From a virus: DNA of 22,698 bases. Every line of letters begins with the position of its first letter. Position 1 is the stretch's first letter. The notes beneath the pieces were generated by a model. The model was not told where the DNA came from, did not search any database, and was given only the letters and a program-made list of their open reading frames with translations. The stretch spans positions 1-22,698 of IMG/VR virus record IMGVR_UViG_3300032722_000132. One strand, 5' to 3'. Positions 1 through 8,015 of this stretch are shown one piece after another. Position numbers and translations under genes: made by a program.

Positions 1-208
1 TTCTTAGTTCTGTAAATCCGCCTACATACACATCATCCAAGAAGATCTGTGGTAATGTACGTGCAGTTGGTACTGCTTCTAATAACTGTTCTTTAGTCCA
101 CTCGTGCATTACGTTACGTTCTTCGTAATCAATGCCCTTTGAATCTAATAATGCTTTTGCCTGAACACAAAAAGGACAGGCATCCTTACTCCATACTATT
201 GCTTTCAT
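1..208 (-). CDS. Glutaredoxin, 3' end beyond the window
   Basis: Translating the minus strand from an ATG at 206-208 gives 69 residues before the window ends. The CPFC redox motif is at residues 11-14, followed by a TLPQIF stretch holding the cis-proline and by a late GG pair, which together define the glutaredoxin fold. Glutaredoxins use a dithiol to reduce the C-terminal cysteine pair of ribonucleotide reductase, drawing electrons from glutathione. An AAGGAAAG ribosome site lies just upstream of the ATG. The gene follows nrdB by 13 bases, so it is the last visible gene of the nrdA-HNH-nrdB-grx operon and probably serves that reductase. The C-terminal part is not visible. The family call is firm; the exact partner is inferred from position. 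Confidence 0.93.
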   Translation of the reverse strand, partial: MKAIVWSKDACPFCVQAKALLDSKGIDYEERNVMHEWTKEQLLEAVPTARTLPQIFLDDVYVGGFTELR

Positions 209-221
209 ATCTCTTTCCTTC

Positions 222-1325
222 TTATAAACTCGGTAACTCGTTGTAGTCAATTGCGTCACTCATAACACCAATGACGTAGGACGTACTCTCTGATTCTTGT
301 AGAGCTGTTTGCTTTTTACTTGTATCTGTATGCTTGTTGAACCATGGAATAGGCGTGGTCTTAGGTGCTGATGCCTGATACTTGATACCGATGTCTTTTA
401 GTGCACCAACTGCGGTATAATCAACGAAATCCTTAAGGATATTGGCATTTAAACCAATCACAGGACCCATCTTGAACAAGTAGGTAGCCCATTCTTTCTC
501 CTCACGGATAACATCCATGTATAACTGATAAACTTCTGCTTCACATTCGCCTTTGATAGCGGCAAAACGTGCGTCATCTTTGATTACCTGATTGATCAAG
601 TAAGCTGTCCAACCTTTGTGCAACAACTCGTCTTGTAGGATTAGGCTAATAATATTACCATTGCCCATAAAGATACGATTCTCAACCATGGCCAAACTTG
701 TAGCAAACGATACCATAAAGCGGAATGCTTCTAATGCGTAACTGGCATGTAAGGCCATCCAAATTGCTTTGATGTGATGTGTTTCTGAGACATTGGTATC
801 CCCTAGTTCTTTAGCACAGTTAATTTTATGTAGTTGATCATAGTAGTTGCCTACACTACTCGCCATGTCTACAATTTCTTTAGTATCGTGGATAGTGTTA
901 AACACATCCTTTGGCACGTTGTAGATATTACGAATAATATGACTGTATGATTTACTATGAATGTTTGTTTCGAAGAATCCCCAGTTATACATTAAGGCTT
1001 CAACTTCCGGCAATGAACACACAGGTGTAAACACTTGTGTAGGTCCACGTCCTTGTAAACTGTCTAAGGCTGTTTGGCGTAGCAAGTTACTTGTGAAGAT
1101 ATGCTTAACTGCATCAGACGCATCTTTAAAGTCGTTGCTGTCTTTAGTTAGACTAATCTCTTCTGGTTGCCAAAAGAAGCCACGTGCTGTAGCTTCAAAG
1201 TCTGCAATTTTAGGATAACGTACTTCTTCAAAACGTTGAATAGTTACTGGCCCGGCTGGATCTAAAAACATTGTTCGTTTTAAATAGTTGGTTGGTTTGC
1301 TTAAATCATATTGTTGTTTTGACAT
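222..1325 (-). CDS. nrdB: Class Ia ribonucleotide reductase, small subunit (R2)
   Basis: This 367-residue protein is the radical-generating R2 subunit, which holds a di-iron centre and a tyrosyl radical for deoxynucleotide synthesis. By alignment from memory with E. coli NrdB, the ligands appear as D88, E119, H123, E199, E233 and H236, with the radical tyrosine at Y127 in HSKSYSHI. The C-terminal tail, which docks R2 on R1, follows a SSYVIG segment. One oddity is that E119 and H123 are four apart (ETNIH), where E. coli has three (ETIH); the spacing from D88 to E119 and from H123 to Y127 is unchanged. The start overlaps the last 20 bases of the upstream HNH gene, so the nrdB ribosome site (AGAGAAA) lies inside that gene. 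NrdB is transcribed after nrdA and the endonuclease. Confidence 0.97.
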   Translation of the reverse strand: MSKQQYDLSKPTNYLKRTMFLDPAGPVTIQRFEEVRYPKIADFEATARGFFWQPEEISLTKDSNDFKDASDAVKHIFTSNLLRQTALDSLQGRGPTQVFTPVCSLPEVEALMYNWGFFETNIHSKSYSHIIRNIYNVPKDVFNTIHDTKEIVDMASSVGNYYDQLHKINCAKELGDTNVSETHHIKAIWMALHASYALEAFRFMVSFATSLAMVENRIFMGNGNIISLILQDELLHKGWTAYLINQVIKDDARFAAIKGECEAEVYQLYMDVIREEKEWATYLFKMGPVIGLNANILKDFVDYTAVGALKDIGIKYQASAPKTTPIPWFNKHTDTSKKQTALQESESTSYVIGVMSDAIDYNELPSL

Positions 1326-2073
1326 TATTTTTTTCTCTGTGATATGCTTTCATTTTCAAACTATGGTTGGCATTTTGTTCTACTGTTCTTTTTCTGCCCT
1401 TCATTGCTTTACTCTGATTTTGCTTATGTTCTTCTGTTTTCTTCTTACCCTTTAACGGCGATAGTTTAACGTACGGACTAATACTATCAGTGAACTCGTA
1501 TCTGAGTTGTTTTTGTTTGCAATGACCAAATTTGCCTTCTGCTGTATATTTTACATTAGATGCATTAGTTTGTAAATCTTTTGCACACTCTATTAGCGAC
1601 TCGTATTTTTTATGGAATGATCCATCAAGATTATACGAATATACTTCTACTCTTTTTTCAACAGCCGTTTTCTTTAGTCCCGACGTAATTCGATCAAGAT
1701 CTTCTATATTATGCTTTTTACCAAGAAACCCCTTAGGGTGTCCGTTTATTGCTTGCCAATTCTTTGTTTGTGTAGACATTGCTAATGCACATTGTTTTCT
1801 TAACCATCCAAATAGTTTATTGTTTATTCTTGCTTCTGTATGATGTGTTGTCATCAATTGAGTTGCATAAACTAAATCTCTGTTCCCCGGATGTATCTTA
1901 ATTAACAGTTGGTGTGCTAAAAAGTGTTCTTCCGGGGTTAGGATAGCAATATTATTTCTATCGTCTGTTCCGCCTAAACATCTTGGAGTAATATGGTGTT
2001 TTTCAACATACCCATCTAATATTCTATCACGGCTACGCTCAATTAATAAATTGTAATGTTTTTTATAATCCAT
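1306..2073 (-). CDS. Free-standing HNH homing endonuclease with NUMOD DNA-binding modules
   Basis: This 255-residue protein has an N-terminal HNH nuclease: VEKHHITPRCLGG at about 23-35, a central NN at 40-41 and the EEHFLAH histidines at 48-54. A Y-x-x-DGSFHKKYESLIECA segment in the middle resembles the NUMOD1/IENR helix-turn-helix, and basic K/T-rich repeats near the C-terminus (KGKKKTEEH, KGRKRTVEQ) resemble NUMOD3. Such proteins cut a cognate allele lacking the gene and so spread by recombination. It sits between nrdA and nrdB, the same site used by mobE in T4-like phages. It has no clear ribosome site, its start codon lies inside an 11-bp inverted repeat, and a late-promoter box ends five bases before the ATG. 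The last 20 bases overlap nrdB. Confidence 0.92.
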   Translation of the reverse strand: MDYKKHYNLLIERSRDRILDGYVEKHHITPRCLGGTDDRNNIAILTPEEHFLAHQLLIKIHPGNRDLVYATQLMTTHHTEARINNKLFGWLRKQCALAMSTQTKNWQAINGHPKGFLGKKHNIEDLDRITSGLKKTAVEKRVEVYSYNLDGSFHKKYESLIECAKDLQTNASNVKYTAEGKFGHCKQKQLRYEFTDSISPYVKLSPLKGKKKTEEHKQNQSKAMKGRKRTVEQNANHSLKMKAYHREKNNVKTTI

Positions 2074-2108
2074 AGTATTATTTATCTAATAGACAATAAT
2101 AATACTAT
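2072..2108 (-). promoter_or_regulatory. Inverted repeat hiding the HNH start codon
   Basis: Two perfect 11-bp arms (2072-2082 and 2098-2108) are separated by a 15-base loop. In the nrdA read-through mRNA they would fold so that two bases of the endonuclease ATG are in the stem. A similar hairpin is known to block translation of mobE between nrdA and nrdB in T4. The stem is almost all A-T, so its strength is uncertain. Confidence 0.55.
2079..2086 (-). promoter_or_regulatory. T4-type late promoter box (GATAAATA) for the HNH gene
   Basis: GATAAATA differs by one base from the T4 late consensus TATAAATA. It ends five bases before the HNH ATG. A transcript from here would lack the left arm of the inverted repeat and would start at or next to the ATG. 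Confidence 0.5.
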
Positions 2109-2116
2109 TGTTTACT

Positions 2117-4438
2117 CTAAAGTTTACAAGATTCGCAATCGGCTTCATCATCAAAATCAACAGCTTCTAACATAGCGGGTGCCTCTTCGGCATCCGCTTT
2201 AGCACCCTGTTTATTCACGAGGCTATAATAGAAGGTTTTCAGACCCCAAACGTGCGCTTGCATTAAATTCTTTGCAATTAATGTAGTTGGTACTTTACGA
2301 TCTGCCCAGTGTGCTGGATTGTAGAAAGTATTTGTACTAATACTTTGATCAACATAGGCCGCAATAACTGCCGCTGTCTTTAAGTATGCGTCACAGTCTT
2401 TCTGTTCCCACATCAATTGATATTTGTTTTTCAACTTAGCATATTCAGGAACAACCTGTGTAAGTGAACCTGCTTTTGATTCTTTGGTACTAATTAAACT
2501 CATTGGCATTTCAATACCGTTGGTAGAATTAATAACAACACTACTGGACTCAACTGGGGCAACTGCCATCTGGGTGGCATTACGCACACCATATTGTTTC
2601 ATGTTGGTTCTTAGTGTTTCCCAATCTAGCTCAGGAGTAAAGTCTGTTAATTGATTTACACCCTCGGCACGTAACTCCCACGGGAAGACGCCTTGGCCAT
2701 AACGTGTTCGAGCAGAATCTACACAAGCGCCACGTTCCTTGGCTAACTCAACACTTGCTTCAGTTAAGTAGTAGGCTTGATGTTCCATCCACGACTTAAC
2801 ATCATGTAGGGCATCTTTCTCGCCATACTTATAACTGCGTTTAGCATGCCAATAAGCCAAGTTAGTAATACCAATGCCTAACGGACGAATTTCATCGTTG
2901 CTTAGTTTACTTTGAATACTCAAGAAATCTTGATAGTCCAAAATATTGTTAAGACTGCGATGTAAGATGCGACACGCACGGCGCATATCTTCTGGATTAC
3001 GGAAAGCACCCCAGTTAATACTACCTAGTGTACATAATGCAATACGGCCTTCTTCGTCATCTAAGCGTTTAAAGGATTTAGTTGGTAATAGAATTTCACA
3101 GCACAAGTTCGATTGATAGATAGTATGATACTCTGGATCAAACGGTCCTTGCTTTTGTACGTTATCAATAAACACAAGATAGATACGCCCTGTGTCTGTA
3201 CGTTCTTTTAAGATGCCGCCTTTGAATACTTCTTCAGCTGACATTGTTTTCTTACGTAGGTCGGTACGCTTTTCGTACTTGACATATAAGTCTTCAAATA
3301 GTTCAATATTGCTATAGAATGCTTGATATAAATCAGGAACTTCATTTGGATCAAAGAAGGTAATGTTTTCTTTGTTCTTGAAACGACGCCAGAACAGGGC
3401 ACTTAGTACAACACCATAGTCCATAAAACGTACACGTGTTTCGTCTGTGCCTTGATTGTTCTTTAATACAATTAGGTCATCAAATTGATGATGCCAAATA
3501 GGATAAAATACTGTTGCACTTGCGTTACGAATGCCACCTTGTGAACATGAACGTAAGTCCCCAAACCACTTCTTTAAGAATGGAATCATTCCAGTATGCA
3601 TAATTTCGCCGCCACGTATAGGCGATCCTAATGGACGTAAGCGACCAATTTCTAAACCAATGCCTGCACGTTTGCTGGCATACTTGGCCATCATCTCTCC
3701 AGAAGCAAAGATAGAATCAAGATCGTCATCAGAGCGGATAAGTACACAGGACGAAAATTGTTTTGTAGGAGTACCCAGACCAGCGAGTACAGGAGTAGCA
3801 AGAGTAAAAAGGCCGTCACTCGCCGCATTGTAGTATTCTTTGATGTAGCGCAAACGGGCACTACTAGGTTCTTCTTTGTGGAAGACAGTAGCGGCTGCAA
3901 CCATGTAACGAATTTGTGGAGTTTCATATGTTTCCTTTGTAGCGCGATTACGTACTAGATATTTTTCAATTAGCTGTTCAATAGCGGCATAACTGTATAG
4001 TTCATCTTTGCTGTGATCTAACATAGCATCCATCTTGTCCCACTCTTCTTCGGTGTACCAAGATAATAATTCATCTGTGTAAAGACCTGTTGCTACATTT
4101 GTCTTTACAATGTCATACAGGCGAGGAGGCTCGTAGTCGCCATAAACATCCTTGCGTAACATCGACAAACGCTGTTTGCCTGCTACGTATTGATAGTTAA
4201 CGTGCCCAACATCGGGATTTGCTTCTACGTCGATTAAGTCTACAATCGCTCGTAATGTAATTTCATCTATTTCTTTTGTTGTAATGCCATCATAAAAGTG
4301 TGGTTGACTTTTGATTTCAATCATACTTTGACTTACGTCCGCTATGCCTGCACAAACCTTAGTAATCTGGGCTTGCCACTTCTCTACTGCGAGCGGTTCT
4401 TTTTGTCCACTTCTTTTTGTGACTTGAATTGTCGTCAT
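2117..4438 (-). CDS. nrdA: Class Ia ribonucleotide reductase, large catalytic subunit (R1)
   Basis: This 773-residue protein is close to the usual R1 length (E. coli 761). An N-terminal ATP-cone (about 1-95; VTKRSGQKEPLAVEKW) suggests allosteric activity control. The catalytic residues are all visible: C231 (SSCVL) and C469 (IALCT) form the substrate-reducing pair, C446 in NLCCE is the thiyl-radical cysteine with N444 and E448, and Y737-Y738 continue the radical path. The C-terminal CESC (C768 and C771) is the pair that glutaredoxin re-reduces. It reduces ribonucleoside diphosphates for phage DNA synthesis, working with NrdB and the glutaredoxin downstream. The start has an AAGAGAT ribosome site and lies 9 bases after the preceding gene. 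No intron or intein is seen. Confidence 0.97.
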   Translation of the reverse strand: MTTIQVTKRSGQKEPLAVEKWQAQITKVCAGIADVSQSMIEIKSQPHFYDGITTKEIDEITLRAIVDLIDVEANPDVGHVNYQYVAGKQRLSMLRKDVYGDYEPPRLYDIVKTNVATGLYTDELLSWYTEEEWDKMDAMLDHSKDELYSYAAIEQLIEKYLVRNRATKETYETPQIRYMVAAATVFHKEEPSSARLRYIKEYYNAASDGLFTLATPVLAGLGTPTKQFSSCVLIRSDDDLDSIFASGEMMAKYASKRAGIGLEIGRLRPLGSPIRGGEIMHTGMIPFLKKWFGDLRSCSQGGIRNASATVFYPIWHHQFDDLIVLKNNQGTDETRVRFMDYGVVLSALFWRRFKNKENITFFDPNEVPDLYQAFYSNIELFEDLYVKYEKRTDLRKKTMSAEEVFKGGILKERTDTGRIYLVFIDNVQKQGPFDPEYHTIYQSNLCCEILLPTKSFKRLDDEEGRIALCTLGSINWGAFRNPEDMRRACRILHRSLNNILDYQDFLSIQSKLSNDEIRPLGIGITNLAYWHAKRSYKYGEKDALHDVKSWMEHQAYYLTEASVELAKERGACVDSARTRYGQGVFPWELRAEGVNQLTDFTPELDWETLRTNMKQYGVRNATQMAVAPVESSSVVINSTNGIEMPMSLISTKESKAGSLTQVVPEYAKLKNKYQLMWEQKDCDAYLKTAAVIAAYVDQSISTNTFYNPAHWADRKVPTTLIAKNLMQAHVWGLKTFYYSLVNKQGAKADAEEAPAMLEAVDFDDEADCESCKL

Positions 4439-4447
4439 TGATATCTC

Positions 4448-4903
4448 TTAATTGTTATAGTAATCTATTTTTAAATCTACTGCTGTGTACTTGTGTTTTA
4501 ACTTCAGCGTTTTATTGAACTGTTTGTTATTTACGATCTCTCCGTCGACCATATTAAGTATATATTTCCCCCGGTTGATCCAAGCTAAATTATACTCGTA
4601 TCCAGAATCTGGATCTTTATAAACACGAAATTCTATATCCAAGTCTTTTCTATGCTTACTTAATGTAATAGTATAAACTATCCCGAGACATTTTGCAATA
4701 TCACAATAACTATTTTCATCAATTAATGTCCAGGGATCTGGCCAATTTTCTTGATTGCGATAGTCTAGATTATAAGGAACGAATGGTGCACGGGCCCAAA
4801 ACTCCACGGTTTGGGCAAGTGCTTGTTCTAACGGTAGTTGATCTAACACAGATCGAAACTCACGCCAGGATCTCAGACGGTCCTCTGGCTTTTTTTGAAA
4901 CAT
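4448..4903 (-). CDS. Phage protein of unknown function, 151 aa
   Basis: I cannot assign this protein to a named family. It starts with a charged segment (MFQKKPEDRLRSWREF) and has a Trp/Pro-rich middle (QALAQTVEFWARAPFVPYN, then NWPDPWTLI) followed by CDIAKCLGIVYT. The C-terminal half looks beta-rich. There is no signal peptide or membrane helix. It begins 6 bases after the stop of the fibre-like gene and ends 9 bases before nrdA, so it belongs to this late or middle transcript. The gene upstream is structural in character, so a virion or assembly role is possible, but that is inference from position only. Confidence 0.8.
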   Translation of the reverse strand: MFQKKPEDRLRSWREFRSVLDQLPLEQALAQTVEFWARAPFVPYNLDYRNQENWPDPWTLIDENSYCDIAKCLGIVYTITLSKHRKDLDIEFRVYKDPDSGYEYNLAWINRGKYILNMVDGEIVNNKQFNKTLKLKHKYTAVDLKIDYYNN

Positions 4904-4909
4904 AAATGG

Positions 4910-5497
4910 TTATTGTGATTTAATAATATATTCTAAAGATGTTGCTGTAGTTGTAATATAGTTTAGTGATGCCATTGAGCTGTTTGCGGTCATGCTAAAT
5001 GTTAAATCTGTTGTTGACGTTTCTGTATAATCTTCGTAGTACGAAACTGTAGATCCTGCGGCATTGTAAGCAACAACAATATCGCCTGTGCGATGTTTTG
5101 TACCTTGGGTTAATGTATAAGTAATCACTGCATTGTTAGCAGAGATGCCTGCAATATTACCGGATGTACTTGCATTGAGAGCAACACCAGTGCTAGTTAC
5201 ACCCGATTGCAATGCAGAAATTTGCGAGTTGATAGTAGTAATGTTTCCCTGTAAAACTGTAACATTACTCTGTAAGGCTGTTACGTTGGCAGTAAGGGTA
5301 TTAGTAAAATTAATAATACTAAACTGAGTTAAAATTTCAGTTGAGCCTACTGCGGGTGCTCCTTCAGCCAGTGTGCCGTTACCAATGTATAATTGTCTTG
5401 TATCATTGCTCCAAGCTAATTCACCGGATGCTAACTGTGGTAAGTCCTGTTTTAAACCACGTCGAACTTGTATTTGTGAAATTTGTAAAATTGCCAT
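4910..5497 (-). CDS. Tail-fibre-like protein with Mtd-type N-terminal domain
   Basis: The 195-residue protein opens with QIQVRRG, followed by LASGELAWSNDTRQLYIGNG (about 7-42), the signature of the short N-terminal module of phage fibre and tropism proteins (Mtd_N-like). Residues about 58-110 (NFTNTLTANVTALQSNVTV and onward) form a heptad-like Leu/Val/Ile pattern typical of a trimeric coiled coil. A Ser/Thr/Gly-rich beta segment follows. Short length and no chaperone domain suggest a small fibre, hub or baseplate accessory. The ATG has an AGGAT ribosome site, and a GCTAAATA late box lies about 25 bases upstream, fitting late expression. No reverse transcriptase or variable-repeat signature is present, so a diversity-generating cassette is not supported. 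Confidence 0.72.
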   Translation of the reverse strand: MAILQISQIQVRRGLKQDLPQLASGELAWSNDTRQLYIGNGTLAEGAPAVGSTEILTQFSIINFTNTLTANVTALQSNVTVLQGNITTINSQISALQSGVTSTGVALNASTSGNIAGISANNAVITYTLTQGTKHRTGDIVVAYNAAGSTVSYYEDYTETSTTDLTFSMTANSSMASLNYITTTATSLEYIIKSQ

Positions 5498-5522
5498 TTA
5501 ACTCGAATCCTAATTTATACTG

Positions 5523-5530
5523 TATTTAGC
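5523..5530 (-). promoter_or_regulatory. Late promoter box (GCTAAATA) before the fibre-like gene
   Basis: GCTAAATA shares the TAAATA core with the other late boxes of this window. It lies directly after the stop codon of the radical SAM gene and about 25 bases before the fibre-like ATG; a second near match, TATAAATT, is at 5512-5519. Confidence 0.5.
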
Positions 5531-5533
5531 ATT

Positions 5534-6520
5534 TTACAAAGTGTATTTCCAGTAATTTTTCAAAATGTGACTGCGATCCTCGCCGGTAATTGATCCGCCG
5601 TTGGGCCCGTTAAATCCACACATATTGCACACTTTTTCAGGAGTTAGTGTTCTAGCAAACCAGGACTGTATTTCTTCATCGGTACTGTCAGGACCCACTG
5701 TTTTATATTCGTTAAGATATGGTGCCCAGTCTGCGCGATCCTGTATGTTAAACGTATTCAGTGTATGCTCTAATACTCCCATTGGAGGACACTTCCACAT
5801 TTTTCCACGGTACAAAGTGATAAAATCATTGGTCTGGCAACTTTTAAAATTGCTTTCATACCACGTGTCATTATAATCATATACAGGATGCATTTCTTCG
5901 GCGTATCCTTCGTAATGCTTGCACCAGTGTAGTTTATGCTGTTCGCAAGTAGTAAATCCAATACGTGTGCTACGTCCATTAACTACTAAGTTAAACCATT
6001 GCTTGGTGTTTATATCTTTTTCATCTAGCCATAGGTTCCATACCGCAGAAGTTACACCCGGTAAACTTAAATGATATTCTAACACTTTCTGTTTAAGATT
6101 TTCAAAGCTGTTTATAACTTTACTTAGGTATGGCTCAGTTGCTGTTTGATAACTAACTACCATGCTCATTGCAATGTCATTGGGATTACTGTCAGAAAAT
6201 AACAAAGGAATATGATCAAGTAGCGTGTCTAGGTAATAGCCATTGGTATTTAAACTAACCGGAACAGTAGGTCCCCATATACGGCGAATTGCCTGTGCCC
6301 ATTCTGTAAACTCGGGATGCAGTAGCGGTTCACCGCCAAACAAAGTAATTGCATTAGGTTGTAATTTTGTAGACCAAAACTCTAGCCAGTCTATACTTTC
6401 ATCAATCCTAACTATACCCTTGATATTTTTATGATTACTGTGTGTCATACAACCGGCGCAGGCTAAGTTGCAACTTCTAATAATAGGTATATCTAAATGT
6501 TCTATTTTAATTTTGTTCAT
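5534..6520 (-). CDS. Radical SAM enzyme with C-terminal cysteine cluster
   Basis: The 328-residue protein carries the radical SAM cluster motif C17-x3-C21-x2-C24 (CNLACAGC), which binds the [4Fe-4S] cluster, and the SAM-binding GGEP at 62-65. A CNMCG motif near the C-terminus, together with earlier cysteines (KSCQTND, KCPPMG), resembles the auxiliary-cluster (SPASM/twitch) region of peptide-modifying radical SAM enzymes. The substrate cannot be read from the sequence. Its start overlaps the stop of the PD-(D/E)XK nuclease gene as TAATG, so the two are translationally coupled. A QueE-type role is possible, since phages carry these for deazaguanine DNA, but no other que gene is visible. It is one of three radical SAM genes in the window. 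Confidence 0.88.
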   Translation of the reverse strand: MNKIKIEHLDIPIIRSCNLACAGCMTHSNHKNIKGIVRIDESIDWLEFWSTKLQPNAITLFGGEPLLHPEFTEWAQAIRRIWGPTVPVSLNTNGYYLDTLLDHIPLLFSDSNPNDIAMSMVVSYQTATEPYLSKVINSFENLKQKVLEYHLSLPGVTSAVWNLWLDEKDINTKQWFNLVVNGRSTRIGFTTCEQHKLHWCKHYEGYAEEMHPVYDYNDTWYESNFKSCQTNDFITLYRGKMWKCPPMGVLEHTLNTFNIQDRADWAPYLNEYKTVGPDSTDEEIQSWFARTLTPEKVCNMCGFNGPNGGSITGEDRSHILKNYWKYTL

Positions 6521-7230
6521 TAATTGCTCAAATAATATAGTTCTACTTTTTTAGTCCACTCGTCGGTCCAGTACTTAAACTCGTCACCTTCAACAACAAA
6601 TTCTAAGTATTCTGGTGTGGTAAAGGTACCATCTTCTAGTTCCTTGGGTTGTACAGCCATCATAATGACACCGCAATCAATGTCAGTACCGTGTGTAACA
6701 TTGTGTGCTTGAGCGTATGCAGCCAATTGAATAAAGTAGTCACTGATGTATTCACGCTTCTTAACCTTGTTGCTTTGTTTAAAGTCGATGATAGCAGGTT
6801 TGCCTTTCCATACACCAACACAATCTGTTGTGCCAGCATATAACCCACTATAATAAACAGGTACCTCAACTCCCCAGAACTCATCAACATTTACCAGGCC
6901 CTTCATAATAACTTCAGCGGCCATAAACCAACTTGGGTGGGCAAAGGGGTTAGCGGGCAAAGGTTTCATGTCATCGCTAAGTGCGTAAGATTCTAAGTAG
7001 GCATGCATACGTGTTCCACGATTAGCGGCTTCTGTAGTAATCTGCTGTGCTCTAACCTCGCCAACATTCTTACGCCAGTTAGCCAATGCGGCTTTAGATT
7101 CTTCTGATTTGGTTCTGTCTAGGATAGTAGTGACGCTAGGTACTTTGTCTCCGCCGGGTAAAGCATAATGGCGTTTACCTTCGATTGTGGTGCGACTAAT
7201 TGCTGCGTAGTTAAATTTTTGGGTAATCAT
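6520..7230 (-). CDS. PD-(D/E)XK nuclease, RecB/MGME1-like
   Basis: The protein (236 aa from the chosen start) shows the motif order of RecB-family exonucleases: RGTRMH (H76), VEVPVYY (E122), GTTD (D136), IIDFKQ (D149 and K151) and the Q-motif QLAAYAQ (from Q168). These bind Mg2+ and cut DNA, usually single strands or ends, in phage recombination or replication. An upstream ATG at 7266 would add 12 residues, but I chose the ATG at 7230 because a strong sigma70-like promoter (7238-7266) lies between them. No Shine-Dalgarno site is seen before 7230, and the transcript may start at or beside the ATG. Its stop overlaps the radical SAM start (TAATG). Confidence 0.87.
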   Translation of the reverse strand: MITQKFNYAAISRTTIEGKRHYALPGGDKVPSVTTILDRTKSEESKAALANWRKNVGEVRAQQITTEAANRGTRMHAYLESYALSDDMKPLPANPFAHPSWFMAAEVIMKGLVNVDEFWGVEVPVYYSGLYAGTTDCVGVWKGKPAIIDFKQSNKVKKREYISDYFIQLAAYAQAHNVTHGTDIDCGVIMMAVQPKELEDGTFTTPEYLEFVVEGDEFKYWTDEWTKKVELYYLSN

Positions 7231-7237
7231 AGTAGTA

Positions 7238-7266
7238 ATTATAGCATCTCTAATGACAATAATCAA
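7238..7266 (-). promoter_or_regulatory. Sigma70-like promoter for the nuclease gene
   Basis: On the minus strand TTGATT (7261-7266) and TATAAT (7238-7243) are separated by exactly 17 bases. The -10 box ends 7 bases before the ATG at 7230, so the RNA would have almost no leader. It probably gives early, host-polymerase transcription of the nuclease and radical SAM genes. Confidence 0.65.
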
Positions 7267-7272
7267 TAAATA
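7265..7272 (+). promoter_or_regulatory. Late promoter box (AATAAATA) for the SGNH-like gene
   Basis: AATAAATA on the plus strand ends five bases before the ATG at 7278, with no ribosome site between. It overlaps the -35 of the divergent sigma70 promoter, so early minus-strand and late plus-strand firing may exclude each other. Confidence 0.5.
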
Positions 7273-7277
7273 TTTTG

Positions 7278-8015
7278 ATGAAAACTCTAATAAGTGGCTG
7301 TAGCTTTACTCAATGGCCCGAATACCCAGGAGGTCCAAATATATGCTGGCCTGTTTACTTACAAAAACTTTTACCAAATAATCAATTAACTAGCATTGCA
7401 GAAGCAGCCGCAGGTAATCAATATATTTGCGATAGTGTAATAAGAGAAACATTATTAAATCAATATGACCAAGTACTTGTCATGTGGTCTGGTGTAACCC
7501 GGTTAGATTATTTAACTAGCATAGAAGATCCTGCATGGAATAACTTGTTCGATAGTTATGGGTTTTATCGTAGAATCCCCGGAGATAAACTAGGTTGGAT
7601 CTTTAGTGGCGGCCAACTTGGTACTTGGTTCAAGCATCCTGTAGCACATAAGATGTTTTACGAAATGTATAAGGTTAGTAGTGATCTAAGTCTGGCAACT
7701 ATTAATCTAATGGAAATTATAAAACTACAAAACTATCTCAAGGCAAAAGGTATACCATTTAAGTTTATGAGTTATATAAACTACTGGACTGAAGGTAAAC
7801 ATATAAGTCCCAACGGCGACTTTGGTTTGTCGGATATTCCCGAAGTGCAGTATCTTATCAATGAAATAGATTTTGACCAATGGATTTTTGCAGATAATAA
7901 GCGTAAATGTATCTACGATGTTGCTAAAGAACTAAACAGTTTTGAAGCAGATGGATTTCATCCCGGCCCTGCAGCACATCAAGCCTGGGCTGAATTAATT
8001 ACTCGATCAATATGA
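7278..8015 (+). CDS. SGNH/GDSL-like hydrolase
   Basis: This plus-strand protein (245 aa) shows the SGNH blocks: SGCSF at 6-10 (nucleophile S9), AAAGN at 43-47 (block II-III residues), a VMWSGVTRLD strand, and the C-terminal D225-GF-H228 pair in DGFHPGPAAH. These enzymes remove acyl groups from sugars or lipids. A TTG at 7275 could extend it by one residue, but the ATG at 7278 is preferred. There is no Shine-Dalgarno site; a late box ends five bases upstream. The last 37 bases overlap the end of the glycosyltransferase-like gene on the other strand. The pairing suggests a shared glycan theme, for example de-acylating and remodelling surface polysaccharide, but this is inference. Confidence 0.75.
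   Translation: MKTLISGCSFTQWPEYPGGPNICWPVYLQKLLPNNQLTSIAEAAAGNQYICDSVIRETLLNQYDQVLVMWSGVTRLDYLTSIEDPAWNNLFDSYGFYRRIPGDKLGWIFSGGQLGTWFKHPVAHKMFYEMYKVSSDLSLATINLMEIIKLQNYLKAKGIPFKFMSYINYWTEGKHISPNGDFGLSDIPEVQYLINEIDFDQWIFADNKRKCIYDVAKELNSFEADGFHPGPAAHQAWAELITRSI

Noticed and set aside
961-1218. Plus-strand open frame within nrdB
   Set aside because: It is fully antisense to a well-conserved gene and has no family signature or start signal.
4910-5497. Possible diversity-generating retroelement because of the Mtd-like N-terminus
   Set aside because: No reverse transcriptase, template repeat or variable C-type lectin end is present; the N-terminal module is common in ordinary fibres.
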